DNA of 64,000 nt, from positions 248,001-312,000 of the forward strand of contig NZ_JAPEOR010000003.1 of the NCBI RefSeq assembly GCF_026341125.1. Reading direction: 5' to 3'. Origin of the DNA: Streptomyces sp. NBC_01142. GTDB lineage: Bacteria; Actinomycetota; Actinomycetes; Streptomycetales; Streptomycetaceae. The translations under genes were made by a program, and so were the position numbers. Below the pieces are notes generated by a model. It was not told the origin of the DNA. It made no database searches and was given only the letters and a program-made list of their open reading frames with translations. How positions within the stretch are numbered: position 1 is the first letter of the stretch; each line of letters begins with the position of its first letter. Positions 34,916 through 44,954 of the stretch are shown here, piece by piece.

Positions 34916-36172
34916 ATGCGGAAGTCACTGCTCAGATCCCTGCGCCGGACCGGCCCACGGGTGGAACAACGCGACTGGGGAGACCCTCCGGATCCGGCCG
35001 CCCGCTGCCCGGTGAGCCACTCCCCTGCCGAGGTCCGTCCTGTCGCCGGTCCGCCGGCCACTCCCGATGAGCTGCGCGAGGAGGCCGAGGACTTTCTGCG
35101 GCTGTACCACCAGGAGGAGGCGGAGGCCGGCGATCCAGCCGTCCGTATCGCCGCCGTGCGCGCCGAGATCGAGGCGACCGGCACCTACCGCCACACCCCG
35201 GCCGAACTCGCCTTCGGCGCACGCGTCGCGTGGCGCAACAGCAACCGCTGCATCGGCCGCCTCTACTGGCGCTCCCTGCGCATACGCGACCGCAGGCACA
35301 TCGACGACGCCGACGCCGTGGCCCGCGAGGCGGCGGACCATCTCCGGGAGGCCACCAACGGCGGCAACATCCGCCCGCTGATCACCGTCTTCGCCCCGGA
35401 CGCCCCCGACCGCCCCGGACCGCGGATCTGGAACGAACAGCTCGTTCGGTACGCGGGGTACGCCACCGGTCAGCGGCCCACCGTCGGTGACCCGCGCAAC
35501 GCCGGGCTCACCGAGCTCGCGCTGCGCCTGGGCTGGCCGGGCGGGCCGGGCACGCCCTTCGACCTGCTGCCCCTGGTGATCGAGGACGGGGACGGCAAAC
35601 CACGCTGGTTCGAGCTGCCGCGCGACGCCGTCCTCGAAGTGGCGCTGCACCACCCGGAGGAGAGCTGGTACGCGGAACTCGGCCTGCGCTGGCACGCCGT
35701 ACCCGCGATCGCCAACATGTGCCTGGAGATCGGCGGCATCTGCTACCCCGCCGCACCCTTCAACGGCTGGTACATGGGCACCGAGATCGGCGCCCGCAAT
35801 CTCGCCGACACCGACCGCTACGACCTTCTGCCGCGCATCGCCGCGCAGCTGGGGCTCGACACGACGAACGACCGCTCGCTCTGGAAGGACCGGGCGCTCG
35901 TCGAGCTGAACCGCGCCGTACTGCACTCCTTCGACCTCGCGGGCGTCACCGTGACCGACCACCACACCGAGTCGCGCCGCTTCCTCACCCACCTGGACCG
36001 CGAGCAGAGCCGGGGCCGCGGGGTGGGTGCCGACTGGTCCTGGATCGTGCCGCCGATCTCGGGCTCCGCGACGCCCGTCTTCCACCGGACGTACGACTCG
36101 ACCCAGTGGCGTCCCGCCTATGTCCACCACCCGGAGGCGACGGCGCGCGCCCGCGGCGACGGGGGCGAGTAG
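34916..36172 (+). CDS. nos: Bacterial nitric oxide synthase, oxygenase domain
   Basis: A 418-residue NOS oxygenase that oxidises arginine to citrulline and NO using haem and a pterin. AWRNSNRCIGRLYW gives the haem-ligand Cys (residue 112); FNGWYMGTEIGARNL contains the arginine-binding Glu (290) and DWSWIVPPISGS is the pterin-side region. There is no reductase domain and none is encoded nearby, so electrons must come from general flavoproteins, as in other bacterial NOS. GTG 34907 is an alternative start three codons upstream. The gene appears monocistronic. In Streptomyces NO acts in signalling or nitration (as in thaxtomin synthesis), but no P450 or NRPS partner is in this window. Confidence 0.94.
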   Translation: MRKSLLRSLRRTGPRVEQRDWGDPPDPAARCPVSHSPAEVRPVAGPPATPDELREEAEDFLRLYHQEEAEAGDPAVRIAAVRAEIEATGTYRHTPAELAFGARVAWRNSNRCIGRLYWRSLRIRDRRHIDDADAVAREAADHLREATNGGNIRPLITVFAPDAPDRPGPRIWNEQLVRYAGYATGQRPTVGDPRNAGLTELALRLGWPGGPGTPFDLLPLVIEDGDGKPRWFELPRDAVLEVALHHPEESWYAELGLRWHAVPAIANMCLEIGGICYPAAPFNGWYMGTEIGARNLADTDRYDLLPRIAAQLGLDTTNDRSLWKDRALVELNRAVLHSFDLAGVTVTDHHTESRRFLTHLDREQSRGRGVGADWSWIVPPISGSATPVFHRTYDSTQWRPAYVHHPEATARARGDGGE

Positions 36173-36247
36173 GCGGAGTGGTCTAGACCGGGGCTGCTAC
36201 CGTCGGCCGCGCAGCATGCGATTCAGTGGACGGAGAGGGGAGACGCT

Positions 36248-37297
36248 GTGCGCGCCAAGAGCGCCGGACGGGCATTCATCGGGTCGTTCACGTCGGCGGG
36301 AGGCCGCGGGATCACCGCGGCCGCTGTGGACGGGGAGACCGGCGCCCTGACGGAGACAGGGGCGAGCGACGCCGTCGTGGACCCGTCGTACCTCGCCCTC
36401 GCGAGCGCTTCCGGCGGCGCGGTCCTCTACGCCGTCTCCGAGACCGCCGAGGGCGCGGTCGCGGCCCTCGACATCGGCGGGGCCTCGCCGCGCCTGATCG
36501 GCTCACCGGTACCGGTGTGCGGCGCGGGACCCACCCATCTCGCGCTCGTCCCGGGCCATCTGCTGACCGCGAACTACGGCTCGGGCACCGTCAGCGTGCT
36601 CCCCCTCGGGGCGGACGGCCTCCCGGCCGGCCCCAGCGGCCTCCTTCAGCACGAGGGGGCCGGGCCCGACCCGGACCGCCAGCGCGGCCCGCACCCCCAT
36701 CAGGTGCTCCCCGACCCGACCGGGCGCTGGGTGCTCAGTGTCGACCTCGGAACCGACTCCGTACGGATCTGCGCACTGGACGCGGAGGCGGGCGAGCCGG
36801 CGCTGCACGGTGAGACCGCGCTGCGCCCCGGGACAGGACCGCGTCATCTCGTCTTCCACCCCGCAGGCAGCCACGCCTATGTGCTGAACGAGCTCGAGCC
36901 GACCCTCACCTTCTGCCGCTGGGACGCGGTCGCGGGCGTCCTCGAACCGGCCGGGGAGACGGCCGTGCTGCCGGACGGTGTGCCCGGCCCTGTCTACCCC
37001 TCCGAGGTGGTCGTCTCGCACGACGGCCGCCATCTCTGGGCCGCCAACCGCGGCCACGACAGCATCGCCGTTCTCGCGCTCGACGAGACGCGCGAGAAGG
37101 CGGAGCTGGTCACGACGGTGCCCTGCGGCGGGCAGTGGCCGCGCGACCTCGCCCTGGACCCGACGGGCCGGAGGCTGTACGCCGCCAATGAGCGGTCCGG
37201 CGACGTCACCTGGTTCGACATCGACCCCCGGACCGGCGTCCCCCGCAGGGCGGGCTCCCTGGCCGTCCCCGCGGCCTCCTGCGTGATCTTCGCCTGA
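36248..37297 (+). CDS. Lactonase family protein (seven-bladed propeller)
   Basis: A 349-residue beta-propeller of the 6-phosphogluconolactonase-type (YbhE/lactonase) family. Blade motifs are clear: YLALASASGGAVLYAVSE, PHPHQVLPDPTGRWVLSVDL, GPRHLVFHPAGSHAYVLNEL and WPRDLALDPTGRRLYAANER, with the conserved HPHQ and PRHL positions. No signal peptide is seen, so it is cytosolic. Some relatives hydrolyse 6-phosphogluconolactone; activity here is inferred only. GTG 36248 has GAGAGGGG seven bases upstream. A strong hairpin follows the stop. Confidence 0.9.
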   Translation: MRAKSAGRAFIGSFTSAGGRGITAAAVDGETGALTETGASDAVVDPSYLALASASGGAVLYAVSETAEGAVAALDIGGASPRLIGSPVPVCGAGPTHLALVPGHLLTANYGSGTVSVLPLGADGLPAGPSGLLQHEGAGPDPDRQRGPHPHQVLPDPTGRWVLSVDLGTDSVRICALDAEAGEPALHGETALRPGTGPRHLVFHPAGSHAYVLNELEPTLTFCRWDAVAGVLEPAGETAVLPDGVPGPVYPSEVVVSHDGRHLWAANRGHDSIAVLALDETREKAELVTTVPCGGQWPRDLALDPTGRRLYAANERSGDVTWFDIDPRTGVPRRAGSLAVPAASCVIFA

Positions 37298-37312
37298 CCA
37301 CTGCCGCAACGC

Positions 37313-37350
37313 GGAAGGGCCCGCACCGTCCGCCCGGTGCGGGCCCTTCC
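37313..37350. terminator. Bidirectional hairpin terminator
   Basis: GGAAGGGCCCGCACC (37313-37327) pairs perfectly with GGTGCGGGCCCTTCC (37336-37350), an 8-base loop between. It sits 16 bases past the lactonase stop and about 75 bases from the convergent CbiX-like stop, so it can end both transcripts. Confidence 0.85.
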
Positions 37351-37423
37351 GTGTGTGTACGTGGGCGCCTGCGTACGCGCGCCTGTGTACGCGTGTGCCG
37401 GTGTCCGTCCGTACGGAGGTCCG

Positions 37424-38344
37424 TCAGCGCGCGGGGGCGCCCTGCGGCTGCGGAGATATGCCCAGCACGGACGCGTACTGCGCCAGTACCAGCTTGCCGA
37501 TCGCCGGGTAGGCGCCGAGCGCGTCGGCGGCGGCACAGCCCGCCTCCTTCGCGGCCGAGTCGAGCAGGCCCTCGGGCAGCTCCGGGCCGACCAGGTACGG
37601 GGCCAGGGCAAGCTGCACCGAGCCGGAACCGCGCAGCTGGTCGGCGATCGCGCCGATCGCGCCCTCCTGGTCGAGCGCGGCGGCCATCACCGGCACGGCG
37701 AGACGCGCGGCCAGCAGCATGCCGGTGATCCCGGCGGCCTGGACGGCTTCGTCGCCGCCGACCGTGGCCAGGATGATGCCGTCGGCCGCCGTGGCGACGG
37801 TGAACAGCCGGGCGCGGTCGGCACGCGCCAGGCCGGCCTCCGAGAGCCTCACGTGCAGGGCCTCGGCGAGCAGCGGATGCGGGCCGAGCACGTCGGTCAG
37901 CTCGGCGCTCGCGCGGCTGTCCATGACGGCCTGGCGGATGCGCCGCTTCAGGGCGTTGTCCGGGCCCGCGAGGAGCGGTACCACAACGGCGGCGGGGCCC
38001 TCGGGCGCGGCCACTTCACGGCCGGCGGCCCTGGCGATCTCGTACCGCTCGGTGCGACGGGCAGCGGTGTGCGCCAGGACGCCTTCGAGCGTGGGGTACT
38101 CGGCGTTGTCGCCGTCGAGGTAACCGATGCCGACTTCCAGGCCGGGGAGCTCGGAACGAGCGATGCTTATGACCTCTTCGGCCAGGCTGCGCGTGGCGGG
38201 CGAGGGAGCGCCGGGCACGGCGAGCACGAGCGCGGGCGCGCCCTCAGGAGCCGCCACGGGTTCCGGGCGGCGGTGCCGCCCGGACTGGCGGGGTCGCGGC
38301 ATTCGTACAGGCAGGCCGGATGCAGGCCCAGTGGGGGAGCTCAT
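37424..38344 (-). CDS. CbiX/SirB-like protein with missing metal-site histidines
   Basis: A 306-residue two-domain protein of the class II chelatase fold (sirohydrochlorin cobalt/iron chelatase family). Fold markers are present: LVLAVPGAPSPATRSLAEEV, VGIGYLDGDNAEYPTLEGVL and a second half with LAPYLVGPELPEGLLDSAA. Functional members have His in the first strand turn (AHGS) and another after the third strand (GYHV); here these positions read VPGA and PDNA. The metal-insertion site therefore looks lost, so catalysis is doubtful. ATG 38344 lacks a good ribosome site. It follows the kinase gene on the same strand by 95 bases. Confidence 0.8.
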   Translation of the reverse strand: MSSPTGPASGLPVRMPRPRQSGRHRRPEPVAAPEGAPALVLAVPGAPSPATRSLAEEVISIARSELPGLEVGIGYLDGDNAEYPTLEGVLAHTAARRTERYEIARAAGREVAAPEGPAAVVVPLLAGPDNALKRRIRQAVMDSRASAELTDVLGPHPLLAEALHVRLSEAGLARADRARLFTVATAADGIILATVGGDEAVQAAGITGMLLAARLAVPVMAAALDQEGAIGAIADQLRGSGSVQLALAPYLVGPELPEGLLDSAAKEAGCAAADALGAYPAIGKLVLAQYASVLGISPQPQGAPAR

Positions 38345-38439
38345 GGCGCCGCATGCTACTGGTTTTGGGGTCGTCGCTGCTCGGGGAGGGGGCACTCAAG
38401 TGCCATCTGTCCGCATTTATCCGATGCGTGACCTACGCC

Positions 38440-39459
38440 TCAACTACCCTGCTCTGTCGGCACGTGCAGCATCGTCGGATGGCGCGGCAGCCGCAGCGAA
38501 TCGGTGGCGAGCGCGGAGGCGAGAAGCAGCGCCCCGGTGAGCGGATCGCCGGCCGCGGACACCGGCCGTGCGTGCGGCAGTTGTGCGGCCAGCTCCGCCC
38601 GCAGCGGTACGAGAAGAGGCTCGCCCATCTTGAACAGCCCGCCGGTGAGGGCGACTTCACATCCCTCGGGCGTCTCGCCGGCCGGCGGGCACGCGGCCGC
38701 GGCCGCCTCTGCGATATGCCGGGCGGCCCGGGCCAGGATGTCCGCGGCCACCGGGTCCCCGCCCACGTTGCCCGCGTCCCCGTCGTCGCCGTGCGCGCAC
38801 CGGGCGACTTCCGGGGCGAAGGAGGCGAGCACCGCGGGCCGGTCGGCGCGCGGGTAGAGCAGACCCGGCACCTCCTGCGCCGGACCGAGCACCGACTCCA
38901 TCCGGGCCAGCAGCGCGGCCGAACCGCCCCGCCGCCCGTCGTGGGCCCGCAGCGCGGCCTCGAGCCCGGCCCGGCCGATCCAGGCCCCGCTGCCGCAGTC
39001 GCCGAGCAGATGGCCCCAGCCGTCGGCCCGGCGCCAGGCGGACAGGTCCGTGCCCACCGCGATCATGCCGGTGCCTGCCGCGACCACGGCCCCGGGCCGC
39101 TGGCCGAGCGCCCCGGCGTACGCGGTGACCGCGTCCGCGGCGAGCACGAGGCGCCGTACGCCCAGCGCATCTGCCAGCGCCGCCGGGAGCTCGGCGCGCA
39201 GCCGCCCGCCGAGCGACGCCATTCCGGCGGCGCCGATCGCGACCGCGGACACGGTGCCGCCCCCGGCCTGCTCCAGCAGCGTGTGCGCCATCGGCAGCAA
39301 CTGGTCCAGCAGATGTCCCGCGTCGATGCCTCCGGTGCCGGTACGCACGGGCTTGCCCGACACGGTGGTCCGGACGCGGCCCGGGACCCCGGCGTCCGCG
39401 AGCGCAACACGCAGCCCGGAACCCCCGGAGTCCACCCCGAGCACTCGGCTCACGGTCAC
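38440..39459 (-). CDS. BadF/BadG-type ATPase, probable N-acetylglucosamine kinase
   Basis: A 339-residue kinase of the actin-like ATPase superfamily. [19 protein letters not shown] is the phosphate-1 loop, [10 protein letters not shown] and [12 protein letters not shown] lie near the sugar site, and [16 protein letters not shown] then [20 protein letters not shown] match eukaryote-type N-acetylglucosamine kinases. It would phosphorylate an amino sugar in the cytosol. The GTG start overlaps the ung stop as GTGA, so it is cotranslated with uracil-DNA glycosylase, though the two activities are unrelated. Confidence 0.87.
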   Translation of the reverse strand: MTVSRVLGVDSGGSGLRVALADAGVPGRVRTTVSGKPVRTGTGGIDAGHLLDQLLPMAHTLLEQAGGGTVSAVAIGAAGMASLGGRLRAELPAALADALGVRRLVLAADAVTAYAGALGQRPGAVVAAGTGMIAVGTDLSAWRRADGWGHLLGDCGSGAWIGRAGLEAALRAHDGRRGGSAALLARMESVLGPAQEVPGLLYPRADRPAVLASFAPEVARCAHGDDGDAGNVGGDPVAADILARAARHIAEAAAAACPPAGETPEGCEVALTGGLFKMGEPLLVPLRAELAAQLPHARPVSAAGDPLTGALLLASALATDSLRLPRHPTMLHVPTEQGS

Positions 39460-40133
39460 GGAAGCTGCCAGTCGACCGGCTGCGCCCCCTGGCGCTCCAG
39501 CAGCTCATTGGTCCGGCTGAACGGCCGGGAGCCGAAGAAACCGCGGTCCGCGGACATGGGGGAAGGGTGCGAGGACTCGATCGCGGGAAGCTCGCCGAGC
39601 AGCGGACGCAGATTGCGGGCATCACGCCCCCACAGCACGGACACCAGGGGCTTGCCGCGCGCGGCAAGAGCCCGGATGGCCTGCTCGGTCACCTCCTCCC
39701 ACCCCTTGCCGCGGTGCGCAGCCGGCTTGCGGGGCGCGGTGGTCAGCGCCCTGTTGAGCAGCAGCACCCCCTGCCGGGTCCACGGGGTGAGGTCCCCGTT
39801 GGCGGGACGGGGGTGCCCCAGGTCCGCGTGCATCTCCCGGAAGATGTTGTCCAGGCTGCCGGGCACCGGCCGTACCTCGGGTGCCACCGAGAAGCTCAGC
39901 CCCACGGCATGCCCGGGCGTGGGGTACGGATCCTGACCGACGATCAGGACGCGCACCTCCTCGAAGGGCTGCTGGAATGCCCGCAGCACATTCGCTCCGG
40001 CCGGCAGATAGGTGCGTCCCGCGGTGATCTCCGCGCGCAGGAAGTCGCCCATCGCGGCGATGCGTTCGGCCACGGGGGCGAGCGCATCCGCCCACCCCGG
40101 TTCGACGATTTCTTTCAACGGTCGTGCTGCCAC
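39456..40133 (-). CDS. ung: Uracil-DNA glycosylase (family 1)
   Basis: A 225-residue enzyme that removes uracil from DNA in base excision repair. It has the water-activating motif [18 protein letters not shown] and the DNA-intercalation loop [18 protein letters not shown], with [10 protein letters not shown] and [12 protein letters not shown] between them. The GTG at 40133 gives MAARPLKEI, the usual Streptomyces N-terminus; another in-frame GTG is at 40142 but neither has a strong ribosome site. Length is normal for family 1. It overlaps the downstream kinase start by four bases. Confidence 0.95.
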   Translation of the reverse strand: MAARPLKEIVEPGWADALAPVAERIAAMGDFLRAEITAGRTYLPAGANVLRAFQQPFEEVRVLIVGQDPYPTPGHAVGLSFSVAPEVRPVPGSLDNIFREMHADLGHPRPANGDLTPWTRQGVLLLNRALTTAPRKPAAHRGKGWEEVTEQAIRALAARGKPLVSVLWGRDARNLRPLLGELPAIESSHPSPMSADRGFFGSRPFSRTNELLERQGAQPVDWQLP

Positions 40134-40170
40134 GGGCGTCACTCTACTGGTGGCGCGAGCACCGCGGCCC

Positions 40171-41256
40171 TCAACCCATGGCTGCCGCCCGTACGCAGAG
40201 CACATCCGGCAGATGGGAGGCGAGCAGCTGCCAGCTGTCCCCATCGTCCGCGCTCGCGTACACCTCGCCGTTGCGATTGCCGAAGTACACACCCGCCGGG
40301 TCCGCGTCATCCGTGCGCAGCGCGTCCCGGAGCACCGTGCCGAAGTGATCTCCCTCGGGCAGCCCGGCCGAGAGCGGCTCCCAGCTCCCGCCGGCGTCAC
40401 TCGTACGGTAGACGCGACAGCGCCGCCCGGCCGGTACGCGGTCCGCGTCCGCGGTGATCGGGAAGACATAGGCCGTATCGGCCCGGTGCGGGTGCGCGGC
40501 CACCGCGAAGCCGAAGTCCGAGGGCAGCCCATCGCCGATGTCGGTCCACCGGGCGCCCGCGTCGTCGCTGCGGTACACACCCCAGTGGTTCTGCAGATAC
40601 AGCCGGTCCAGGTCCCCCGCGTCCTGCGCGATCTTGTGGACGCACTGCCCGAACTCGGGGTGCGGGTCGGGCAGGAAGACCGCGGAGACCCCCTGGTTGG
40701 ACGGCGCCCAGCTTCCTCCGCCGTCCTTGGAGCGGAACACTCCGGCCGTCGACACCGCCACCGTCACGGCATCCGCGTCCCGGCGGTCGGTCACCACGGT
40801 GTGTACCGCCTCACCGCCGCCGCCGGGCACCCATTTCGAGCGGGTCGGATGCTCCCACAGAGGTCGTACGAGCTCGAAGGTCTCGCCGCGGTCCTCCGAG
40901 CGGAACAGCGCGGCCGGCTCCGTGCCCGCGTACACCACGTCCGGCGCGGCGGGACCGGCCGGATGCAGCTGCCAGACCCGCTCCAGGGAGGCTCCGGTGT
41001 CCTTGGGGAACTTCACCGCCGGTTTCTCCGGCTCGATCCAGGTCCTGCCGAGATCGTCGGAGTGGAACACCGAGGGTCCCCAGTGCGCGCTGTCCCCGCC
41101 GACCAGCAGCCGGGGCACGGACGCGCGCGTATCGATCCCGATGGAGTACACGGCCTGCGCATTGAAATGCGGTCCGTCGAACTCCCATGCTCCGCCGCTC
41201 CTGCGGCCGATGAAGAGCCCCTTGCGAGTGCCTACAGTCAGCAGAACATCGGTCAT
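40171..41256 (-). CDS. BNR/Asp-box beta-propeller protein (sialidase-like fold)
   Basis: A 361-residue cytosolic protein with GGAGG eight bases before the ATG. It has repeated Asp-box motifs: [40 protein letters not shown] and SADDGDSW, one per blade of a six- or seven-bladed propeller. The N-terminus is [15 protein letters not shown], common in WD40/YVTN/BNR-like glycosyl-hydrolase-fold proteins. Sialidase catalytic Arg triad and Tyr are not obvious, so enzyme activity is uncertain; photosystem-stability-type or scaffold roles are possible. It is upstream of ung on the same strand. Confidence 0.85.
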   Translation of the reverse strand: MTDVLLTVGTRKGLFIGRRSGGAWEFDGPHFNAQAVYSIGIDTRASVPRLLVGGDSAHWGPSVFHSDDLGRTWIEPEKPAVKFPKDTGASLERVWQLHPAGPAAPDVVYAGTEPAALFRSEDRGETFELVRPLWEHPTRSKWVPGGGGEAVHTVVTDRRDADAVTVAVSTAGVFRSKDGGGSWAPSNQGVSAVFLPDPHPEFGQCVHKIAQDAGDLDRLYLQNHWGVYRSDDAGARWTDIGDGLPSDFGFAVAAHPHRADTAYVFPITADADRVPAGRRCRVYRTSDAGGSWEPLSAGLPEGDHFGTVLRDALRTDDADPAGVYFGNRNGEVYASADDGDSWQLLASHLPDVLCVRAAAMG

Positions 41257-41446
41257 GGCCGATACCTCCAGGACGCCGTTGTCTCGGATAGGGGCCAGTC
41301 TGCACCTGCCCACTGACAGTGGCCTGTGGGGAGAGTCTTTGTGCAGGTCGGCCCGGGTGGGCGTGGTTCGTACGTACCCAGGGCAGACCGGTCACGGTTC
41401 CAGAACTCATCGGTCGGCGGAACATGCGATCTCGGACGGAGCCGTG

Positions 41447-41745
41447 GTGCTGGTCCGGGACGTGGGTCTCCCCGCAGAGCTCGCGTGCCGCGTGCCTGGC
41501 CCAGGACCGGTTGCGCAGCAGCTCGCGGCCGAGCGGCACGGCGTCCGCCTCGCCGTTCGCGAGGATTTTCCCGGACTGCTCGAGCTCGATGATCATCCCG
41601 ACCGCGCCGAGCAGATCTACCGGGGCACCGCGAAGATGAACGAGCTGCGCCGCGACGATCTCGACGCACTCTTCCCCGGGCTACTGGACAGCGTCCTTGC
41701 CGCGGCGGCGCCGCAGGAGGACCGGCTCGGCCGCCCAGGGGGTGT

Positions 41746-41749
<4 letters not shown>
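41447..41749 (+). CDS. Small hypothetical protein, convergent with the ferredoxin reductase gene
   Basis: About 100 residues from a GTG with GGAG five bases upstream. Codon third positions are strongly G/C and the protein looks real: VREDFPGLLELDDHPDRAEQ then RGTAKMNELRRDDLDALFPG ending in an Ala-rich helix. I do not recognise the family. It could also be the C-terminal fragment of a longer gene, because the frame remains open upstream without a good start. Its stop overlaps the end of the convergent ferredoxin reductase gene by four bases. Confidence 0.45.
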
Positions 41750-43188
<1,439 letters not shown>

Positions 43189-43338
43189 AACTGCGCTCCT
43201 TCCCACAGGGGGGATTCCAGCATCGCACCAGTGTGCGGCGCTGGGGAGATGGTCTCCCATAGCCGTCGTGCATGGGGGGACCCCCATCGGGGTGCCTTGT
43301 GGCGTCGCGCCGTGCGTGCCGCCACAGAAAGTGATGAT

Positions 43339-43950
43339 GTGCCTGGTTACGTGTTAAATGTGCAGGAGATTACGTTTCTTAACGCTAATGATCGGCATGA
43401 ACTGAACGGGACTCTGCCCTTCCCGCCCGTGTGGGAACTGCAGGGCCGCGGCACGACCACCTCCGAGTCCAGTGGGTGCGAACTTCCTCCGCCCTGGTTC
43501 AACGTCCGGCTGACCTTTGCCGACGGCGCCCGGATCGACGTCCTCGCCGTCGTCGACGACGGACGGATCGCCATCGAGGACCTGCACGCGGAGCCGCCGC
43601 TTCCGCTGGAGGGCTTCGCGGTGCTGGCCGACCTGATCGAGGGCCCGCTCGAGGACGCCTGCCAGGTCGCCGTCGAGCGGCCCCCGCCCGCGGAACCGGT
43701 CCCCGCCGCGCCCTGCGACCCCGGTCAGGAGGAAGCGCGCTCCGGCCGCCACCGGGCCCGTGCCGCCGTGCCGCGCGGCAGTGCGGGCCGACGGATTGCG
43801 GCCGACGCGTACCGGGCGGCGCAGCAGGAAGGCAGTGACCCGGTGCTTGCGGTGATGTGCGCGACCGGGCGGAGCCGCCGCAGATCGCTCCGGCTGATCG
43901 CGAGCGCACGTGACGAGGGCTACCTCGCACCGCGCCACAACCGCCGCTAG
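43339..43950 (+). CDS. DUF6214 family protein
   Basis: A roughly 200-residue actinomycete protein. The core GTLPFPPVWELQG, then WFNVRLTFADGARIDVLAVV and IAIEDLHAEPPLPLEGFAVL matches DUF6214. The C-terminus (GRRIAADAYRAAQQEGSDPV, TGRSRRRSLRLIASARDEGY) looks like a small helical DNA- or partner-binding part. The start is uncertain: in-frame GTGs at 43339, 43351 and 43360 all lack a ribosome site. If 43339 or 43351 is right, the leucine after GTG at 43351 is TTA (43354-43356), which would make the gene bldA-dependent. The first 50 bases are notably A/T-rich. Function unknown. Confidence 0.75.
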   Translation: MPGYVLNVQEITFLNANDRHELNGTLPFPPVWELQGRGTTTSESSGCELPPPWFNVRLTFADGARIDVLAVVDDGRIAIEDLHAEPPLPLEGFAVLADLIEGPLEDACQVAVERPPPAEPVPAAPCDPGQEEARSGRHRARAAVPRGSAGRRIAADAYRAAQQEGSDPVLAVMCATGRSRRRSLRLIASARDEGYLAPRHNRR

Positions 43951-44100
43951 GGGGTGCCTGGCCCGCGGCCCGCCGGAGCCGGCCGCGGCCGGTGTCTGCT
44001 CCAGCCGTCCGACGCCCGCCGGCACACTCCCCGTCCGGTCACCCGTCGCCGTCGCCATCACCCGGCGCCGTTCCCGTCCCACCGCCCGTCACCGGCACCG

Positions 44101-44778
44101 TCACATGGAGCGCATCCGGCCGATCTCGCTCGTCTGCTGGGCGATCACATCGTTCGCCATCTCCTCGACCAGGATGTTGTTCCCTTCCGAGAGGGCGTCG
44201 GTCGCCATGGTGATGGCTCCCTGATGGTGAGTGATCATCAGTTTCAGGAAGAGCTCGTCGAACGCCGCGCCCTTCGCACCGCGCAGTTGCGCGAGCTGAG
44301 CGTCCGTCGCCATCCCGGGCATCGCCCCGTGTCCGTGGTCGTGACCGTCCTTCCCCGACTCCTTCGCCTTCTCTCCGCCGTTGCTTTTCAGCCACCCTTC
44401 CATCGCGGCGATCTCCGGCTTCTGCGCGGCGGAAATTCGCTCTGAGAGCCGCTTGACCTGCGTGGATTCCGTACGGTCCGGCACCAGGGCGGTCATCGTC
44501 AGCGCCTGGCTGTGGTGGGTGATCATCATCTGCGCGTAGCTGAAGTCCGCCGCGTTGGGGCTGTCGTCCGGAACGGCCTTCGCGGCCTCCTCGGCGGAGA
44601 GAGTCCTGGCCGGCTCGCCCGGTTTCCCCGGCGCTACCACCGACGGGCCCGCATCCCCCTTGGCCTTGGCAGGAGCATCGGAGCCCGACTCGCAGGCGCC
44701 CAGGGCGAGTACGGCGGCAGCGACCGCTGCCGCGACGACGGACCTGTGGACACGCGTGGTTCTACGGCGGCTCAACAC
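44101..44778 (-). CDS. DUF305 family lipoprotein
   Basis: A 225-residue protein starting at GTG with GAGGAGG six bases upstream. Signal peptide with lipobox ALGAC (Cys about residue 29). Two DUF305 repeats follow, each with a metal-type motif: FSYAQMMITHHSQALTMTAL and FLKLMITHHQGAITMATDAL. A His/Gly/Asp-rich loop (GHDHGHG) lies between. DUF305 proteins are ferritin-like four-helix proteins often tied to copper or other metal handling. It is anchored outside the cell. It is divergent from the exported LVIVD protein gene, sharing a 176-base promoter region. Confidence 0.92.
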   Translation of the reverse strand: MLSRRRTTRVHRSVVAAAVAAAVLALGACESGSDAPAKAKGDAGPSVVAPGKPGEPARTLSAEEAAKAVPDDSPNAADFSYAQMMITHHSQALTMTALVPDRTESTQVKRLSERISAAQKPEIAAMEGWLKSNGGEKAKESGKDGHDHGHGAMPGMATDAQLAQLRGAKGAAFDELFLKLMITHHQGAITMATDALSEGNNILVEEMANDVIAQQTSEIGRMRSM

Positions 44779-44954
44779 GGTGACCTCCTCTGGCACTTGG
44801 GGTGTTTGGGGATGTTCCTAGCACGCTTGTGCACGCCGTTGATCAAAAACTTTCATTACGTCTGTGTTGCCATCTGTTGAGATGTGCATGCTAGGGAAGA
44901 TACTGCCGGGGTCCGTGAACCGTTCAACCGCGAACGGCTACAAGGGAGGACGCA

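Noticed and set aside
37351..37420. GTGTGTACG-type repeats after the lactonase terminator
   Set aside because: Simple sequence between convergent genes with no symmetry or spacing suggesting a function.
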